Source: Planctomycetia bacterium (GTDB taxonomy: Bacteria; Planctomycetota; Planctomycetia; Pirellulales; Thermoguttaceae). From it: DNA of 64,000 nucleotides. The notes beneath the pieces are model-generated. The model searched no databases, had not been told where the DNA came from, and was given only the letters and a program-made list of their open reading frames with translations. The DNA lies in contig JAUNSJ010000001.1 in the NCBI GenBank assembly GCA_030539295.1, positions 294,033-358,032 on the forward strand. Reading direction: 5' to 3'. A program made the position numbers and the translations under genes. Position 1 is the stretch's first letter. The number at the start of each line of letters is the position of its first letter. This document shows, piece after piece, positions 33,732 through 43,588 of this stretch.

Positions 33732-35630
33732 ATGAAAAGCAAATTACGGCTAAAGTTGACGCTGATAATCTGTTCACTTTTGTTTATCGCTACTTTATTA
33801 GTGATAATTCGTTATATATTATTTGTTTCAATTCCCATCGACATTACTACAATTCCGGAATGTCGCGACTTACCACTAACGGAAACGGGAAACCAACTTG
33901 ACATGCAACAGGCAATCCGAAATATCCGATCCCAGAAGCTGGATGCGAAAGAAAATGGATTTCGCCTGCTTCTCAGTCGATTACCCTATCAGGAAGTCAT
34001 TGAACATTCTTACCTCGTCAGGGAAAAAATCCCACTGGGCGAAGATATTTTTACCGCGGTGAATTTTCCGCGCACCCAACATGACACTCTGCACTGGGAT
34101 TCAATAAATAATTATTTAGCACAATTAGAATCAGAACTGCGTAATGTCTGCACGAACTGGTTAATCGGATCGTTTAAAGCACCTGTTTCCGGTAGCTCCT
34201 GTCCTGATTACTTTATTACAACCGCTCGAGAATGGTTAGAAAGGAACCGACCTGTTTTTGACCTTGTGAAAAAAGCTGTCGAGTCGGATGTATTTGAGGT
34301 ACCCATTATTGTTTACGATGACAACTATCCAGTCGTTCACAGCTTAAATTTTATTTTCGCCAGAGACGTCTGTTTCGGTTTCCGGCTACGCGACCTCATC
34401 GACGGGGCTGATACCGCCATTGACAGCAGAATACTGATTATTCGACTCTGTGAAGCCGTTCACAAGTCTCCTAAAGGCGATAATAATGTATACGAGGCAC
34501 ACGCTCTGTTAAACTTGACGTTTCAATTAGATTCAACGCTCATGGCTGAAATCCCGGCAGACGATTGGCTCACGCTTCAAGACGCCTTAAAAGAATTTGA
34601 AGACAAGATTTTATGTGATAATCCGAATCGTACATTTTTACAAAAACTTCACAAAATACACTGGCTTACTAAAATATCCACGAACCAAACAGACGATTAT
34701 TACAATGGGTATGTACTTGGTGGTCTTGATCAATTCCTGCGAGAGCTGGGTTTCGATTGGAATATCGTTTGCCAGGAAATGTTGCGACCTGAAGACAAAA
34801 GAACAACCTGGCCCGCGTGGAATCGAACGAGGCCGGAATTGTATCCCCCAACGAGTTGGCTACGTGAGAACCTGTCGCTGATAAGTCGGACAACCCGATC
34901 ACATTTTCTTGGAAAACTTATACACGCCCGAATTAACGAACTTTCCACTCCAATAACAGAGCAAAAAATTTGCAAGATTCGAATGCTGCGATTAACCGCG
35001 GCACTGTGGGGATATCAGGCAACGCATGGCCACTTGCCGCCTCTATTTACCACTAACGAAAAGGGGGAACGTCTTCACAGTTGGCGTGTCCTGATTTTGC
35101 CCTGGCTCGGGGAGCAGGAACTTTATGAAAAAATACGACTCGACGAACCTTGGGACAGTGAATATAACCTGCAGTTTCATGACCAGGTTCAAAAGGTTTG
35201 GTTCTGCCCCTCAACAAATCTCAATGACAGTGGTTCAGTCGGTCTGTATCAGCCGATTGTAGGCCCAAACGCTTTGTTCGATCTTTCCGGCCAGGGCAAA
35301 AGTACGCAGGACTTCTTCGCGAGTCATCCGCAATGTGATTTAAAAAGGGTCGCCTTACTCGTTGAAACTTCGCAAAAGACACCTCGCTGTTGGATGGAGC
35401 CGGACGATGGCGTCGATATGGACCTGCTGGTCGCCGCCGGAAATTCACCATATTGCGGATCTCTAAAGCTCTTCTGCGAACACGAAAATTACAATATAAT
35501 AACATCTGACATGACCATTATGCCAGGCACTATTCAGAACGAATCCCTTTTTCGCTATGCCTGTATTACAGGGATATCAACACGACAGATTACAAAAAAG
35601 GAGAATAACCATGACACAACCATCGAATGA
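33732..35630 (+). CDS. Membrane-anchored protein with a DUF1559-like C-terminus
   Basis: A 632-residue protein with one N-terminal membrane anchor (about 8-33) and a long extracytoplasmic part. Residues about 430-500 (GYQATHGHLPPLFTTNEKGE, LHSWRVLILPWLGEQELYEK, DEPWDSEYNLQFHDQVQKVW, FCPS) match the central region of planctomycete DUF1559 proteins, but there is no prepilin motif. It sits between permease and ATPase genes and its end overlaps the ATPase start by 20 bp, so it is likely a dedicated component of this system. Otherwise unrecognised. Confidence 0.75.
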   Translation: MKSKLRLKLTLIICSLLFIATLLVIIRYILFVSIPIDITTIPECRDLPLTETGNQLDMQQAIRNIRSQKLDAKENGFRLLLSRLPYQEVIEHSYLVREKIPLGEDIFTAVNFPRTQHDTLHWDSINNYLAQLESELRNVCTNWLIGSFKAPVSGSSCPDYFITTAREWLERNRPVFDLVKKAVESDVFEVPIIVYDDNYPVVHSLNFIFARDVCFGFRLRDLIDGADTAIDSRILIIRLCEAVHKSPKGDNNVYEAHALLNLTFQLDSTLMAEIPADDWLTLQDALKEFEDKILCDNPNRTFLQKLHKIHWLTKISTNQTDDYYNGYVLGGLDQFLRELGFDWNIVCQEMLRPEDKRTTWPAWNRTRPELYPPTSWLRENLSLISRTTRSHFLGKLIHARINELSTPITEQKICKIRMLRLTAALWGYQATHGHLPPLFTTNEKGERLHSWRVLILPWLGEQELYEKIRLDEPWDSEYNLQFHDQVQKVWFCPSTNLNDSGSVGLYQPIVGPNALFDLSGQGKSTQDFFASHPQCDLKRVALLVETSQKTPRCWMEPDDGVDMDLLVAAGNSPYCGSLKLFCEHENYNIITSDMTIMPGTIQNESLFRYACITGISTRQITKKENNHDTTIE

Positions 35631-36525
35631 TCAAGCCGTTATTACGTTGTCCGGAATTACAAAAAAGTTTAATAAACAACTTGCACTCGATAATGTATCC
35701 TATACAGTCAAGCCGGGCCAGGTTTTCGCGTTACTCGGCGAAAATGGTGCCGGTAAGACAACGACCATTCGCATCCTGCTCGGACTCCTTCGTCCGGACC
35801 AGGGCGAAGTGCAAGTTCTCGGTATGAATCCTCTTAAAAAAGATTTGGAACTTCGGCGTCAGGTAGGCTACGTCCCGGACTCACCGTCACTTTATGAATG
35901 GATGACCGTTGACGCCATTGGCCAATTCATTGCGTCCTTTCATTCGGAGCAATACTGGCAGGAATATCGACGCATGACGGATTCTTTCGGACTTCCCGGA
36001 CGTGCAAAAATCGCTACCTTGTCGAAAGGAATGAAAGCGGAAGTCTCTCTTGCTCTCGCGCTGGCGAGTGATCCGCAATTATTGATTTTGGATGAGCCGA
36101 CGTCCGGACTCGACGCTGTTGTCCGTCGTCGCTTTCTGGAAAGCATGGTGGACCGCGCCGCCGTTGGTAAAACGGTCTTTCTTTCAAGTCATCAAATAGC
36201 TGAAGTCGAGCGTGTGGCCGATACTGTCGCAATTATGAAGCAGAGTCACGTCGTCTTCACGGCTCCGGTCGATACCCTCAAAGCGACTAGTCGAAGTGTA
36301 ACCCTCGTCTGCGACAGTATTCCGGAAAACTTGGAGAACAGACTCACTTCACTCTGTGAAACTCTGTACAATTGCGAAATTGCCGGTCGCGAAATTCATT
36401 TTCTTGCGCGTAATGGCGTTGCGAATTTGTCCGATCGATTAGCCGCGTTGCCCGGCGTGGTATCGGTCACGGAAAAAATACCATCCCTGGAGGAGATCTT
36501 TATCGCCGTTATGAAAACAAAATGA
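35611..36525 (+). CDS. ABC transporter ATP-binding protein
   Basis: A 304-residue ABC ATPase (ABC-2/YtrB-like). Walker A GENGAGKTTT at 43-52, signature LSKGMKAEVSLALALA, Walker B LLILDEPTSGLD, H-loop in VFLSSHQIAEVERVADT. The C-terminal 80 residues form the usual accessory domain of drug or antibiotic-export type ATPases. Start at 35611 with AAAAAGGAG, overlapping the previous gene. Powers the permease encoded at 30633. Confidence 0.95.
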   Translation: MTQPSNDQAVITLSGITKKFNKQLALDNVSYTVKPGQVFALLGENGAGKTTTIRILLGLLRPDQGEVQVLGMNPLKKDLELRRQVGYVPDSPSLYEWMTVDAIGQFIASFHSEQYWQEYRRMTDSFGLPGRAKIATLSKGMKAEVSLALALASDPQLLILDEPTSGLDAVVRRRFLESMVDRAAVGKTVFLSSHQIAEVERVADTVAIMKQSHVVFTAPVDTLKATSRSVTLVCDSIPENLENRLTSLCETLYNCEIAGREIHFLARNGVANLSDRLAALPGVVSVTEKIPSLEEIFIAVMKTK

Positions 36526-36553
36526 ATCACAATATAATTTATCTCGTTTTCGA

Positions 36554-36581
36554 TTGACATGAAGCGAGTTTGTGGTATACT
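36554..36581 (+). promoter_or_regulatory. Promoter of the YbaK-like gene
   Basis: Perfect TTGACA (36554-36559), a 16-bp spacer and TATACT (36576-36581); leader about 65 nt. Confidence 0.75.
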
Positions 36582-36653
36582 GGTTATTTTAAAAGAGACA
36601 GGCAGCGTCGCCTGCCTCGGTCCCCGCAACACACCGCCCAACTCCCCTGTGCC

Positions 36654-37145
36654 ATGAAATCCGAAAACAAAACAAACGTTATGCGACTGCTCGATCGTGA
36701 CAATGTTTCCTACCAGGCAGTCAAAGTCGATGATGTTCACGATGAAGACTGGTCGAGTCTTCGCACCTCGCAAATCCTCGGGGTGGAACCGGAATGCATT
36801 TTTAAAACACTCGTTTTGCGCGGCGACGTCAATCGCTTTCTTGTTTGTTGTATCCCGTCGAATGACGAACTCGACCTGAAAAAAGTCGCGCGAGCTTCCG
36901 GTGACAAAAAAGTTGAAATGATTCACGTCCGCGAAATACGTGAAATCACAGGATATGTTCGCGGTGGATGCTCTCCGATCGGTATGAAGAAAGTTTTCCC
37001 AACCTTTTTCGACGAAACAATTCTTCTTTTCGAGCATGTCTATATCAACGCTGGCGCTCTGGACACCATGCTCTTTATCGAGCCATCCAAATTACTTGAA
37101 TTTGTACATGCACACACAGCGGATCTCGTCAAGTCAATGCGATAA
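36654..37145 (+). CDS. ybaK: YbaK/EbsC-family Cys-tRNA(Pro)/Cys-tRNA(Cys) deacylase
   Basis: A 163-residue trans-acting editing enzyme that removes cysteine mischarged on tRNA-Pro. Conserved features are ECIFKTLVLRG (the catalytic Lys region), FLVCCIPSNDELDLKKVARA and GYVRGGCSPIGMKKVFPTFF. The ATG at 36654 has no clear ribosome site. A longer frame to 36570 would begin inside the -10 box of the promoter, so it is rejected. Convergent with gltD: the coding regions overlap by 12 bp at their 3' ends. Confidence 0.92.
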   Translation: MKSENKTNVMRLLDRDNVSYQAVKVDDVHDEDWSSLRTSQILGVEPECIFKTLVLRGDVNRFLVCCIPSNDELDLKKVARASGDKKVEMIHVREIREITGYVRGGCSPIGMKKVFPTFFDETILLFEHVYINAGALDTMLFIEPSKLLEFVHAHTADLVKSMR

Positions 37146-38501
37146 TCCGACTTGAAGTCCATCGGCTATAGCCCGGACGACCAGAGAAGGACCGTGCGCA
37201 GCGTCGCCCACAAACGCAATATTCTCAGCCTCGTGCACCCCAAAATCCGACAGTTGCTCCTGCCGCGTCCTTTTGAGAAAGCCCAAGGCGAGCAGGACAA
37301 GGTCACAATCAATTGTCTCCCCCTCACCTCGACGCTCGAAGGAGACCGGGCGACCAACGTCGTTGTATTTCCAGACAACCGGAACGACTTCGACGCCGGT
37401 AACGCGTCCTTCCCGCCCGATAAAACGTAAGCTCTCAAGCGACCAACGACGCAAACAACCTTCCTCATGACTTGAGGATGTTCGCAATTGCCACGGCCAC
37501 ATCGGCCACGGCGTCGATTCGGATCGATGGATCGGTGGGCGCGGCATAATTTCAATTTGTTCAACGGCACGAGCACCCTGTCGTATCGCTGTACCCACGC
37601 AATCGCTACCCGTATCGCCACCGCCTATAACCAGAACGCGGAGTCCCTGCGCGGATATTGTGCACTTTTTGCATTCGTGGCCCACGACCCGATTCTGACT
37701 GGTTAAAAAATCCAGGGCCAGATAAATACCCGATAAATTGCGACCTTCTATGTCAAGATCACGGGCAATCGGCGTCCCGGTGGCAAAAACAAGTCGGTCA
37801 TTCGTTCTCGCTATGTACTCGGCAGCAGCGTCCGAACCAATTTCCGTGGCGCATACAAACTGAATTCCCTCGTCCTGTAACAACTGAATTCGCCGTGATA
37901 CAATTTTTTTGCTAAGTTTAAAATCCGGAATACCGTAGCGAAGCAGCCCACCCGGCTCCTGATTCTTTTCATAGACGGTTACGGTATCTCCGTGACGATT
38001 CAGCTGATACGCGGCTGCCAGTCCCGCAGGCCCGGACCCTATAACAGCGGCGCGGCGTCCGGACCGTTCCTTCGGCGGACAAGGCGAAACAAGTCCGTTC
38101 TCCCAGGCATAATCGACAACGTTACGTTCGATTTGTCGAACCGCGACGGGATGATAATCTATACCCTCCGTACAACTTCCTTCACACAAGGCAGGGCAAA
38201 GGCGTGAAGTGAATTCCGGAAATGGACTCCTTTGCGCAAGGAGTTCCCACGCACGACGCCATTGCCCTCGCGCAACAGCCCGGTTTATGTCCGGGATAAG
38301 ATTACCCAGTGGACACCCAACCCCGTGGCAAAATGGAATACCACAGTTTAGGCAGCGACTCGCCTGTACACGCGATTCCTCTCGCGTTATGGGAACTTCC
38401 ACTTCGAGAAAATCATGCTTCCTCTGGCCAATGGAGCGATATTGGTGATCAGCACGTGGAATCTCGCGAAACGCTTTCGGCGAACTGATGATTCCTGCCA
38501 T
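37134..38501 (-). CDS. gltD: Glutamate synthase (NADPH), small subunit
   Basis: A 455-residue flavoprotein that passes electrons from NAD(P)H to GltB. N-terminal Cys-cluster region (SRCLNCGIPFCHGVGCPLGN), FAD-binding GSGPAGLAAAYQL, NADP-binding VIGGGDTGSDCVG, and LLALGFLKRTRQEQL near the end. AAGGAGAAG precedes the ATG. It lies 119 bp downstream of gltB in the same orientation, with an AT-rich linker. Together they form GOGAT, central to ammonia assimilation. Confidence 0.96.
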   Translation of the reverse strand: MAGIISSPKAFREIPRADHQYRSIGQRKHDFLEVEVPITREESRVQASRCLNCGIPFCHGVGCPLGNLIPDINRAVARGQWRRAWELLAQRSPFPEFTSRLCPALCEGSCTEGIDYHPVAVRQIERNVVDYAWENGLVSPCPPKERSGRRAAVIGSGPAGLAAAYQLNRHGDTVTVYEKNQEPGGLLRYGIPDFKLSKKIVSRRIQLLQDEGIQFVCATEIGSDAAAEYIARTNDRLVFATGTPIARDLDIEGRNLSGIYLALDFLTSQNRVVGHECKKCTISAQGLRVLVIGGGDTGSDCVGTAIRQGARAVEQIEIMPRPPIHRSESTPWPMWPWQLRTSSSHEEGCLRRWSLESLRFIGREGRVTGVEVVPVVWKYNDVGRPVSFERRGEGETIDCDLVLLALGFLKRTRQEQLSDFGVHEAENIAFVGDAAHGPSLVVRAIADGLQVGLSH

Positions 38502-38620
38502 GTTTCTTCTCCTTATTCTCTATTAAATATTCTACTATTGTGTATTTGTATTTCTATTCTGTGGTATCTGCACGTTTTTGCTCTTTTTATGCAGTGCATT
38601 TTGTATTTTTTGGTATTATT

Positions 38621-41600
38621 CTATTTTATAGGAATAACCTGGACAAAACAACCGCGGCAGTCCTCCCACCGGTCGAGGATATCTTTGGCAAAAGCACTAC
38701 CAGTTCTATTTACATGTTCCTGAATAAGAGTCAGGAGTTCCGATTCCTCCTGCGAACCGCAAACGACGCTGGCCAAATCCACTGTGTCCACATTGCACTT
38801 CAAATCAAAATCATTGGCAACGTCATACACCCAGGCTGTGCCGCCTGTCATTCCGGCGGCGAAGTTCACGCCCGTTGGTCCAAGAATAACGACGCGACCG
38901 CCAGTCATATATTCACAGCCGTGATCTCCAACGCCCTCCACAACAGCGTCGAAACCACTGTTTCGGATCGCGAATCGCTCACCCGCCTGTCCGCAGAAAA
39001 ACATTTTTCCCGAAGTACCACCGTATCCGGTAACGTTACCCACAATGACATTTTCATTCGGTTTGTAGCTGGTATCGCGAGACGGTTTAACGACAATTAT
39101 CCCACCAGACAGTCCCTTCCCCACATAGTCATTTGCTTCTCCTTCGAGTTCCAAAAGCAGGCCGCGTGCCAAAAAGGCACCGAAACTCTGCCCTGCTGTG
39201 CCCGTAAAATGCGCGAGAATTGTTTCCGGCGGCAGGCCTTCTGGACCGTAGCGTCGGACAAGTTGTGAGGACAGAACGGTCCCAACGGCGCGGTCGACAC
39301 TTTGCAGTGTGCAGGCCACATCACACGCTTTACCCGCAGCTAGCGCGGTTGCGACTTTTGGAATCAGAACAGTTTCATCGAATGTCTGTTCCGCAAGGTA
39401 CGGTTGTGCAAATCGAACCGCGTCGCCCGGTACATATTCAAAAATTTTGGAAAAATCCAAATGGCGTGTCTTGTAAAAATCAATCGCTCTATTTTTTTGC
39501 AATAAATCGGATCGTCCGACTGCTTCGTCGAGCGAACGCAAACCGAGCGAAGCCAGATATTCCCGGACTTCCTGCGCAAGCAATCGCAGAAAGTTTTCGA
39601 TCGATTCCGGCTTGCCGTGAAAACATTTGCGCAATTCCGGATCCTGGGTCGTTATACCAACCGGACAACAATTATCATGACATCGACGGAGCATAACACA
39701 ACCGAGGCAAACGAGCAACGTCGTCGCGAACCCGAATTCTTCCGCTCCGAGCAGCGCCGCAATAACAACGTCGCGCCCAGTCTTGATCTGGCCATCTACC
39801 TGAAGGCGAACGCGGTCGCGAAGACGATTCAGGACGAGCGTCTGATGTGTTTCCGCAAGTCCAAGCTCCCACGGCATACCCGCATGCTTTATACTTGTCA
39901 GTGGCGCCGCTCCTGTGCCACCATCGTGACCACTAATCAAGATAACGTCCGCATGCGCTTTCGCAACGCCTGCGGCAACCGTACCAACTCCGGATTCCGA
40001 GACCAGTTTGACACTGATTCGAGCTTCACGATTCGATGCACGTAAATCATAAATTAATTGGGCAAGATCCTCTATCGAATAGATATCGTGATGCGGGGGC
40101 GGCGAAATAAGGGTAACGCCCGGTGTGCTGTGTCGTACTCGCGCGATATGCTCATCCACCTTACGACCTGGCAGTTGTCCCCCTTCGCCCGGCTTGGCCC
40201 CTTGCGCCATTTTTATCTGCAATTCCTTCGCACCAGCCAAATAATCAATGGTCACGCCAAAACGACCACTCGCGATTTGACGTATCGCACTTGCCCGTAC
40301 TTCTCCCTTTTCGTTCGGCGTATTGCGATAGGGGTCTTCTCCGCCTTCGCCACAATTGCTCCTGGCACCAAGTCGGTTCATGGCAATTGCGATTGCTTCG
40401 TGTGCCTCCGGGCTAAGCGAACCAAGGCTCATCGCGCCCGACACAAAATGACGTACAATCGAGTCAACCGATTCGACGTCTTCAATCGGGACAGGTTCAG
40501 TTTTTTTGAATTCGAAGAGTCCGCGAAGGGTGCACAGGTGATTTGCCTGTTCGTTAATGCGCGACGCGTATTGACGATACAGTTGCATATCGTTATTTTG
40601 AACCGCCTGACGGAATAGATTCAGCGTTTCAGGCGTCCATAAATGATGCTCACCTGTTCGCCGATATTTATACTGGCCCGCCATGGGGAGCATGTTCGCC
40701 GGTTCCGACATTGCAATACGGCGTGACTTGACTTCCTGGGCAATTTCCGTCAATTTTATCCCACCCACATTGGAGGTTGTCCCCTTGAAATAATGTTCGA
40801 TAACAGAGGAATCCAGACCAACGGCCTCGAAAATTTGTGCCCCACGATAGCTTCGTAACGTGCTGATACCCATTTTCGACATGACCTTGAGTAAGCCCAT
40901 ATCAACGGCTTTTATATAGTTTTCTGTTGCCGTTACGCTATCAAGCGGAATTTCTTTATTATCGACCAGAGCAGCAATCGACTCCAGCGCAAGCCAGGGA
41001 TGAATTGCCGTAGCACCGTACCCCAACAAAATCGCATAGTGCATAATTTCTCGCACTTCTCCTGATTGCACAATCAGACCAACAGAAGGCCGCTTACCCA
41101 CATCTGTCAGTCGGCGATTAACAGCCGCGGTCGCCAGCAAAGAAGGAATCGGCAAACAGTCCTCATCCAGGTCACGATCACTTAAAATTAAAATTTTGCA
41201 ATCGTCATTAACGAGTTCGACAGCCCGATCCTGCAAGTCGTCCAGAGCCGTCTTCAAATCGAGAGGCGAACCGTAATCGTGCCAGGCAAGAGGAAGCACC
41301 GCTTTTTTGAGCGGGACAGAATCAGCACTAAGTCGAGCCAAGTCTTCGCCGGTCAAAACGGGCCGCGGTAATTTTATCAGATGGGCGCACTGCGCGGCAT
41401 CGTCGAGAATATTACCACTATTGCCAATATAGGTTGTCAGACTCATAACGAGTTCTTCGCGTATGGGGTCAATTGGCGGATTGGTAACCTGTGCGAAATG
41501 CTGTTTAAAATAATTGAACAATAATTGTGGTTTATCGGAAAGAACGGCCAAAGCAGCGTCATTTCCCATGGACCCGATCGGTTCATGACCCGTCTCGGCC

Positions 41601-43153
41601 ATAGGCTCAAGAATCATCTCCAGATCTTCTGCTGTCCACCCGAACCGCCGCTGACGTCCAATGAGATTCGGACAAACCCGCTCCGGTACAACGGAGTCGA
41701 ACAGACCATTAACGACAATTTTATTCTCCTGCGACCATCTGCGGTATGGTTTCTGTCTCGCTATTCTGTTTTTTATCTCGGCATCGTAAACGACTCGATG
41801 ATTCGTCAGGTCACACCAGATGATTTCGCCTGGTCGCAAACGCCCCTTGCGAACGATTTTTTTCGGGTCCATATCGAGCACGCCGGTTTCCGAGGCCAGG
41901 ACAAACAAACCATCGTCAGTAATCGTGTATCGCGCCGGACGCAGACCGTTGCGATCGAGCATCGCACCCAAATTAACACCATCGGAAAAGGCAACCGCAG
42001 CCGGCCCGTCCCAAGGCTCCATTTGTGCCGAATGATAATCAAAGAAGCCTCGCACATCGCTCCCCAAATGATACTTCTTACCCCAGGCGCCGGGCATGAG
42101 CATGAGCATGGCGTGCGGCAGGGACCGACCGGCGGCGACAAGGAGTTCGAGCATGTTATCCAGGCACGCCGAATCGTTCTGCCGGTCATCAATGAGCGGC
42201 AGAAGTTTCTTCAGGTCGTCGCCAAACAAGTCGCTGACGAGGAACGGTTCACGACTGCGCAGTTGATTCAAATTCCCGCGAAGTGTATTAATTTCACCAT
42301 TATGTGCCAAGTATCGAAATGGATGAGCGAGCTGCCAAGTCGGAAACGTATTGGTACTGTATCGCTGATGCACAACAGCCAGCGGGCTGGCCAGAAGGGG
42401 ATGCGAGAGATCGGGATAGAATCGGTCGAGTTGGGTTGCCAGTAAGAGTCCCTTATAGACGATACTTCGACTCGAAAAACTGGGCAGATAGCAATCCGCC
42501 ACTTCCTTTTCAATCACGCGACGCATAACGAACAGCTTGCGTTCAAAAGCCGCCTGGTCCGCGAAATCTTCCCCGGCAACGAAAAGCTGACGTATTTTCG
42601 GGCAGCTTGTCTGCGCCGACTTGCCAATAAACTGCGGGGCAGTCGGGACATCACGCCAATAGAGGACCCTTCCCCCTTCCCGACGCACGACCGCTTCGAT
42701 CCGTTGTTCGTCCTGCTCGCCGCCAAAGATCATGGCCACCGCGTATTGACCTGCCGGCGGAAGTGGAATCGGGAGGACATCGCGGAAGAACGCGTCCGGA
42801 ATAGCAAAAAGAATCCCAGCCCCATCCCCGGTCTCCGGGTCACCGCCAGCCGCTCCCCGATGCATAAGGCGGCGCAAAACCGTCAGCCCGTTCTCGATAA
42901 TACGGTGGTCCGGCTGATTCGTCAAAGTAGCAACCATGCCAACGCCACAGGCGTCATGTTCATTCGCAAAGCTATACAAACCTTTATCTTGCGGCAGGCG
43001 AAGTGTCGACGAAGTGCGGAGATATCCTCCCGGAACGTCGCGGTCTGGTCCTTTGTGCCCACACTCGTTTTTTCGCGTCAGGACAGACTTCTGCTCTTGC
43101 ACGCACAAGCTTCTCTCACTCTTGCAAACGCATCGCTGACCACTCGGTTCCAT
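38621..43153 (-). CDS. gltB: Glutamate synthase (NADPH), large subunit
   Basis: A 1510-residue GOGAT large subunit. The glutaminase domain begins at the processed Cys of ACGVGMVATLTNQPDH (Cys 69 from the chosen start). Central and FMN domains follow (GAMSLGSLSPEAHEAIAIAM, ISGHDGGTGAAPLTSIKHAG), then the 3Fe-4S motif CLGCVMLRRCHDNCCPVGIT and the C-terminal GXGXG beta-helix (GKGLSGGIIVVKP). The start at 43153 has a textbook GGAGGAGAAGT site; a longer frame to 43231 lacks one. The 68-residue propeptide is longer than the usual 10-45 and Cys-rich. Confidence 0.96.
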   Translation of the reverse strand: MEPSGQRCVCKSERSLCVQEQKSVLTRKNECGHKGPDRDVPGGYLRTSSTLRLPQDKGLYSFANEHDACGVGMVATLTNQPDHRIIENGLTVLRRLMHRGAAGGDPETGDGAGILFAIPDAFFRDVLPIPLPPAGQYAVAMIFGGEQDEQRIEAVVRREGGRVLYWRDVPTAPQFIGKSAQTSCPKIRQLFVAGEDFADQAAFERKLFVMRRVIEKEVADCYLPSFSSRSIVYKGLLLATQLDRFYPDLSHPLLASPLAVVHQRYSTNTFPTWQLAHPFRYLAHNGEINTLRGNLNQLRSREPFLVSDLFGDDLKKLLPLIDDRQNDSACLDNMLELLVAAGRSLPHAMLMLMPGAWGKKYHLGSDVRGFFDYHSAQMEPWDGPAAVAFSDGVNLGAMLDRNGLRPARYTITDDGLFVLASETGVLDMDPKKIVRKGRLRPGEIIWCDLTNHRVVYDAEIKNRIARQKPYRRWSQENKIVVNGLFDSVVPERVCPNLIGRQRRFGWTAEDLEMILEPMAETGHEPIGSMGNDAALAVLSDKPQLLFNYFKQHFAQVTNPPIDPIREELVMSLTTYIGNSGNILDDAAQCAHLIKLPRPVLTGEDLARLSADSVPLKKAVLPLAWHDYGSPLDLKTALDDLQDRAVELVNDDCKILILSDRDLDEDCLPIPSLLATAAVNRRLTDVGKRPSVGLIVQSGEVREIMHYAILLGYGATAIHPWLALESIAALVDNKEIPLDSVTATENYIKAVDMGLLKVMSKMGISTLRSYRGAQIFEAVGLDSSVIEHYFKGTTSNVGGIKLTEIAQEVKSRRIAMSEPANMLPMAGQYKYRRTGEHHLWTPETLNLFRQAVQNNDMQLYRQYASRINEQANHLCTLRGLFEFKKTEPVPIEDVESVDSIVRHFVSGAMSLGSLSPEAHEAIAIAMNRLGARSNCGEGGEDPYRNTPNEKGEVRASAIRQIASGRFGVTIDYLAGAKELQIKMAQGAKPGEGGQLPGRKVDEHIARVRHSTPGVTLISPPPHHDIYSIEDLAQLIYDLRASNREARISVKLVSESGVGTVAAGVAKAHADVILISGHDGGTGAAPLTSIKHAGMPWELGLAETHQTLVLNRLRDRVRLQVDGQIKTGRDVVIAALLGAEEFGFATTLLVCLGCVMLRRCHDNCCPVGITTQDPELRKCFHGKPESIENFLRLLAQEVREYLASLGLRSLDEAVGRSDLLQKNRAIDFYKTRHLDFSKIFEYVPGDAVRFAQPYLAEQTFDETVLIPKVATALAAGKACDVACTLQSVDRAVGTVLSSQLVRRYGPEGLPPETILAHFTGTAGQSFGAFLARGLLLELEGEANDYVGKGLSGGIIVVKPSRDTSYKPNENVIVGNVTGYGGTSGKMFFCGQAGERFAIRNSGFDAVVEGVGDHGCEYMTGGRVVILGPTGVNFAAGMTGGTAWVYDVANDFDLKCNVDTVDLASVVCGSQEESELLTLIQEHVNRTGSAFAKDILDRWEDCRGCFVQVIPIK

Positions 43154-43349
43154 ACTTCTCCTCCAACCTTTTCTCTGCATGCCCACACTTGGCCCGGGCG
43201 ACCGCTCTGGACGCCTGGAAAAACCGCTCACTTATACTGCAAAACGCATGCCAAACAGATTTAATCGCCCTCTCGCCCTATATTTTCCCAGAAAACTCGC
43301 TCACATCACTCTTCAACACCGTTCTTTTCGCCACTTCTCGAAAAAGATA

Positions 43350-43363
43350 TTACATTTTTGTAA
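43350..43363. promoter_or_regulatory. Palindrome upstream of gltB shared with asnA
   Basis: TTACA-TTTT-TGTAA, embedded in the same GATA...AAAAG context (43346-43366) as the asnA site at 17764-17784, differing only in the four central bases. It lies about 190 bp before the gltB start codon. Likely a binding site for a dimeric nitrogen-responsive regulator. Confidence 0.55.
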
Positions 43364-43445
43364 AAGTATCCCCCGGACATTTTACATTTACGTCCCCTCG
43401 CCTTCGCTTTTTGCTATTTTTTCTCCGTAAAAACCAAAAAGAGAC

Positions 43446-43474
43446 TTGCGAAACGCCATAAATGGGACTAAAAT
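43446..43474 (+). promoter_or_regulatory. Candidate promoter of the MarR gene
   Basis: TTGCGA (43446-43451), a 17-bp spacer and TAAAAT (43469-43474); leader about 110 nt. Confidence 0.45.
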
Positions 43475-43588
43475 AGAATTAAGTGGGGTGCTTTTTGGCC
43501 CCCGTGCGCTCATGTCCCGCTCGCTCCGTCCGATTTTCACCTACGGCAGACGCGTGCCGGTGCCGTCCGGACCTAAGGAGATTTACCC

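Larger units (their letters stand above)
43154..43588. other. Divergent region between gltB and the MarR gene
   Basis: A 435-bp stretch without a gene. It holds the shared palindrome at 43350-43363, a half-copy (TTTACATTTAC) about 30 bp away at 43381, and a promoter for the MarR gene. No clear gltB core promoter was found. Confidence 0.6.

Noticed and set aside
40058-40618. Long plus-strand frames opposite gltB, including one at 41525-42445
   Set aside because: They lie wholly inside a recognisable glutamate synthase and encode nothing recognised.
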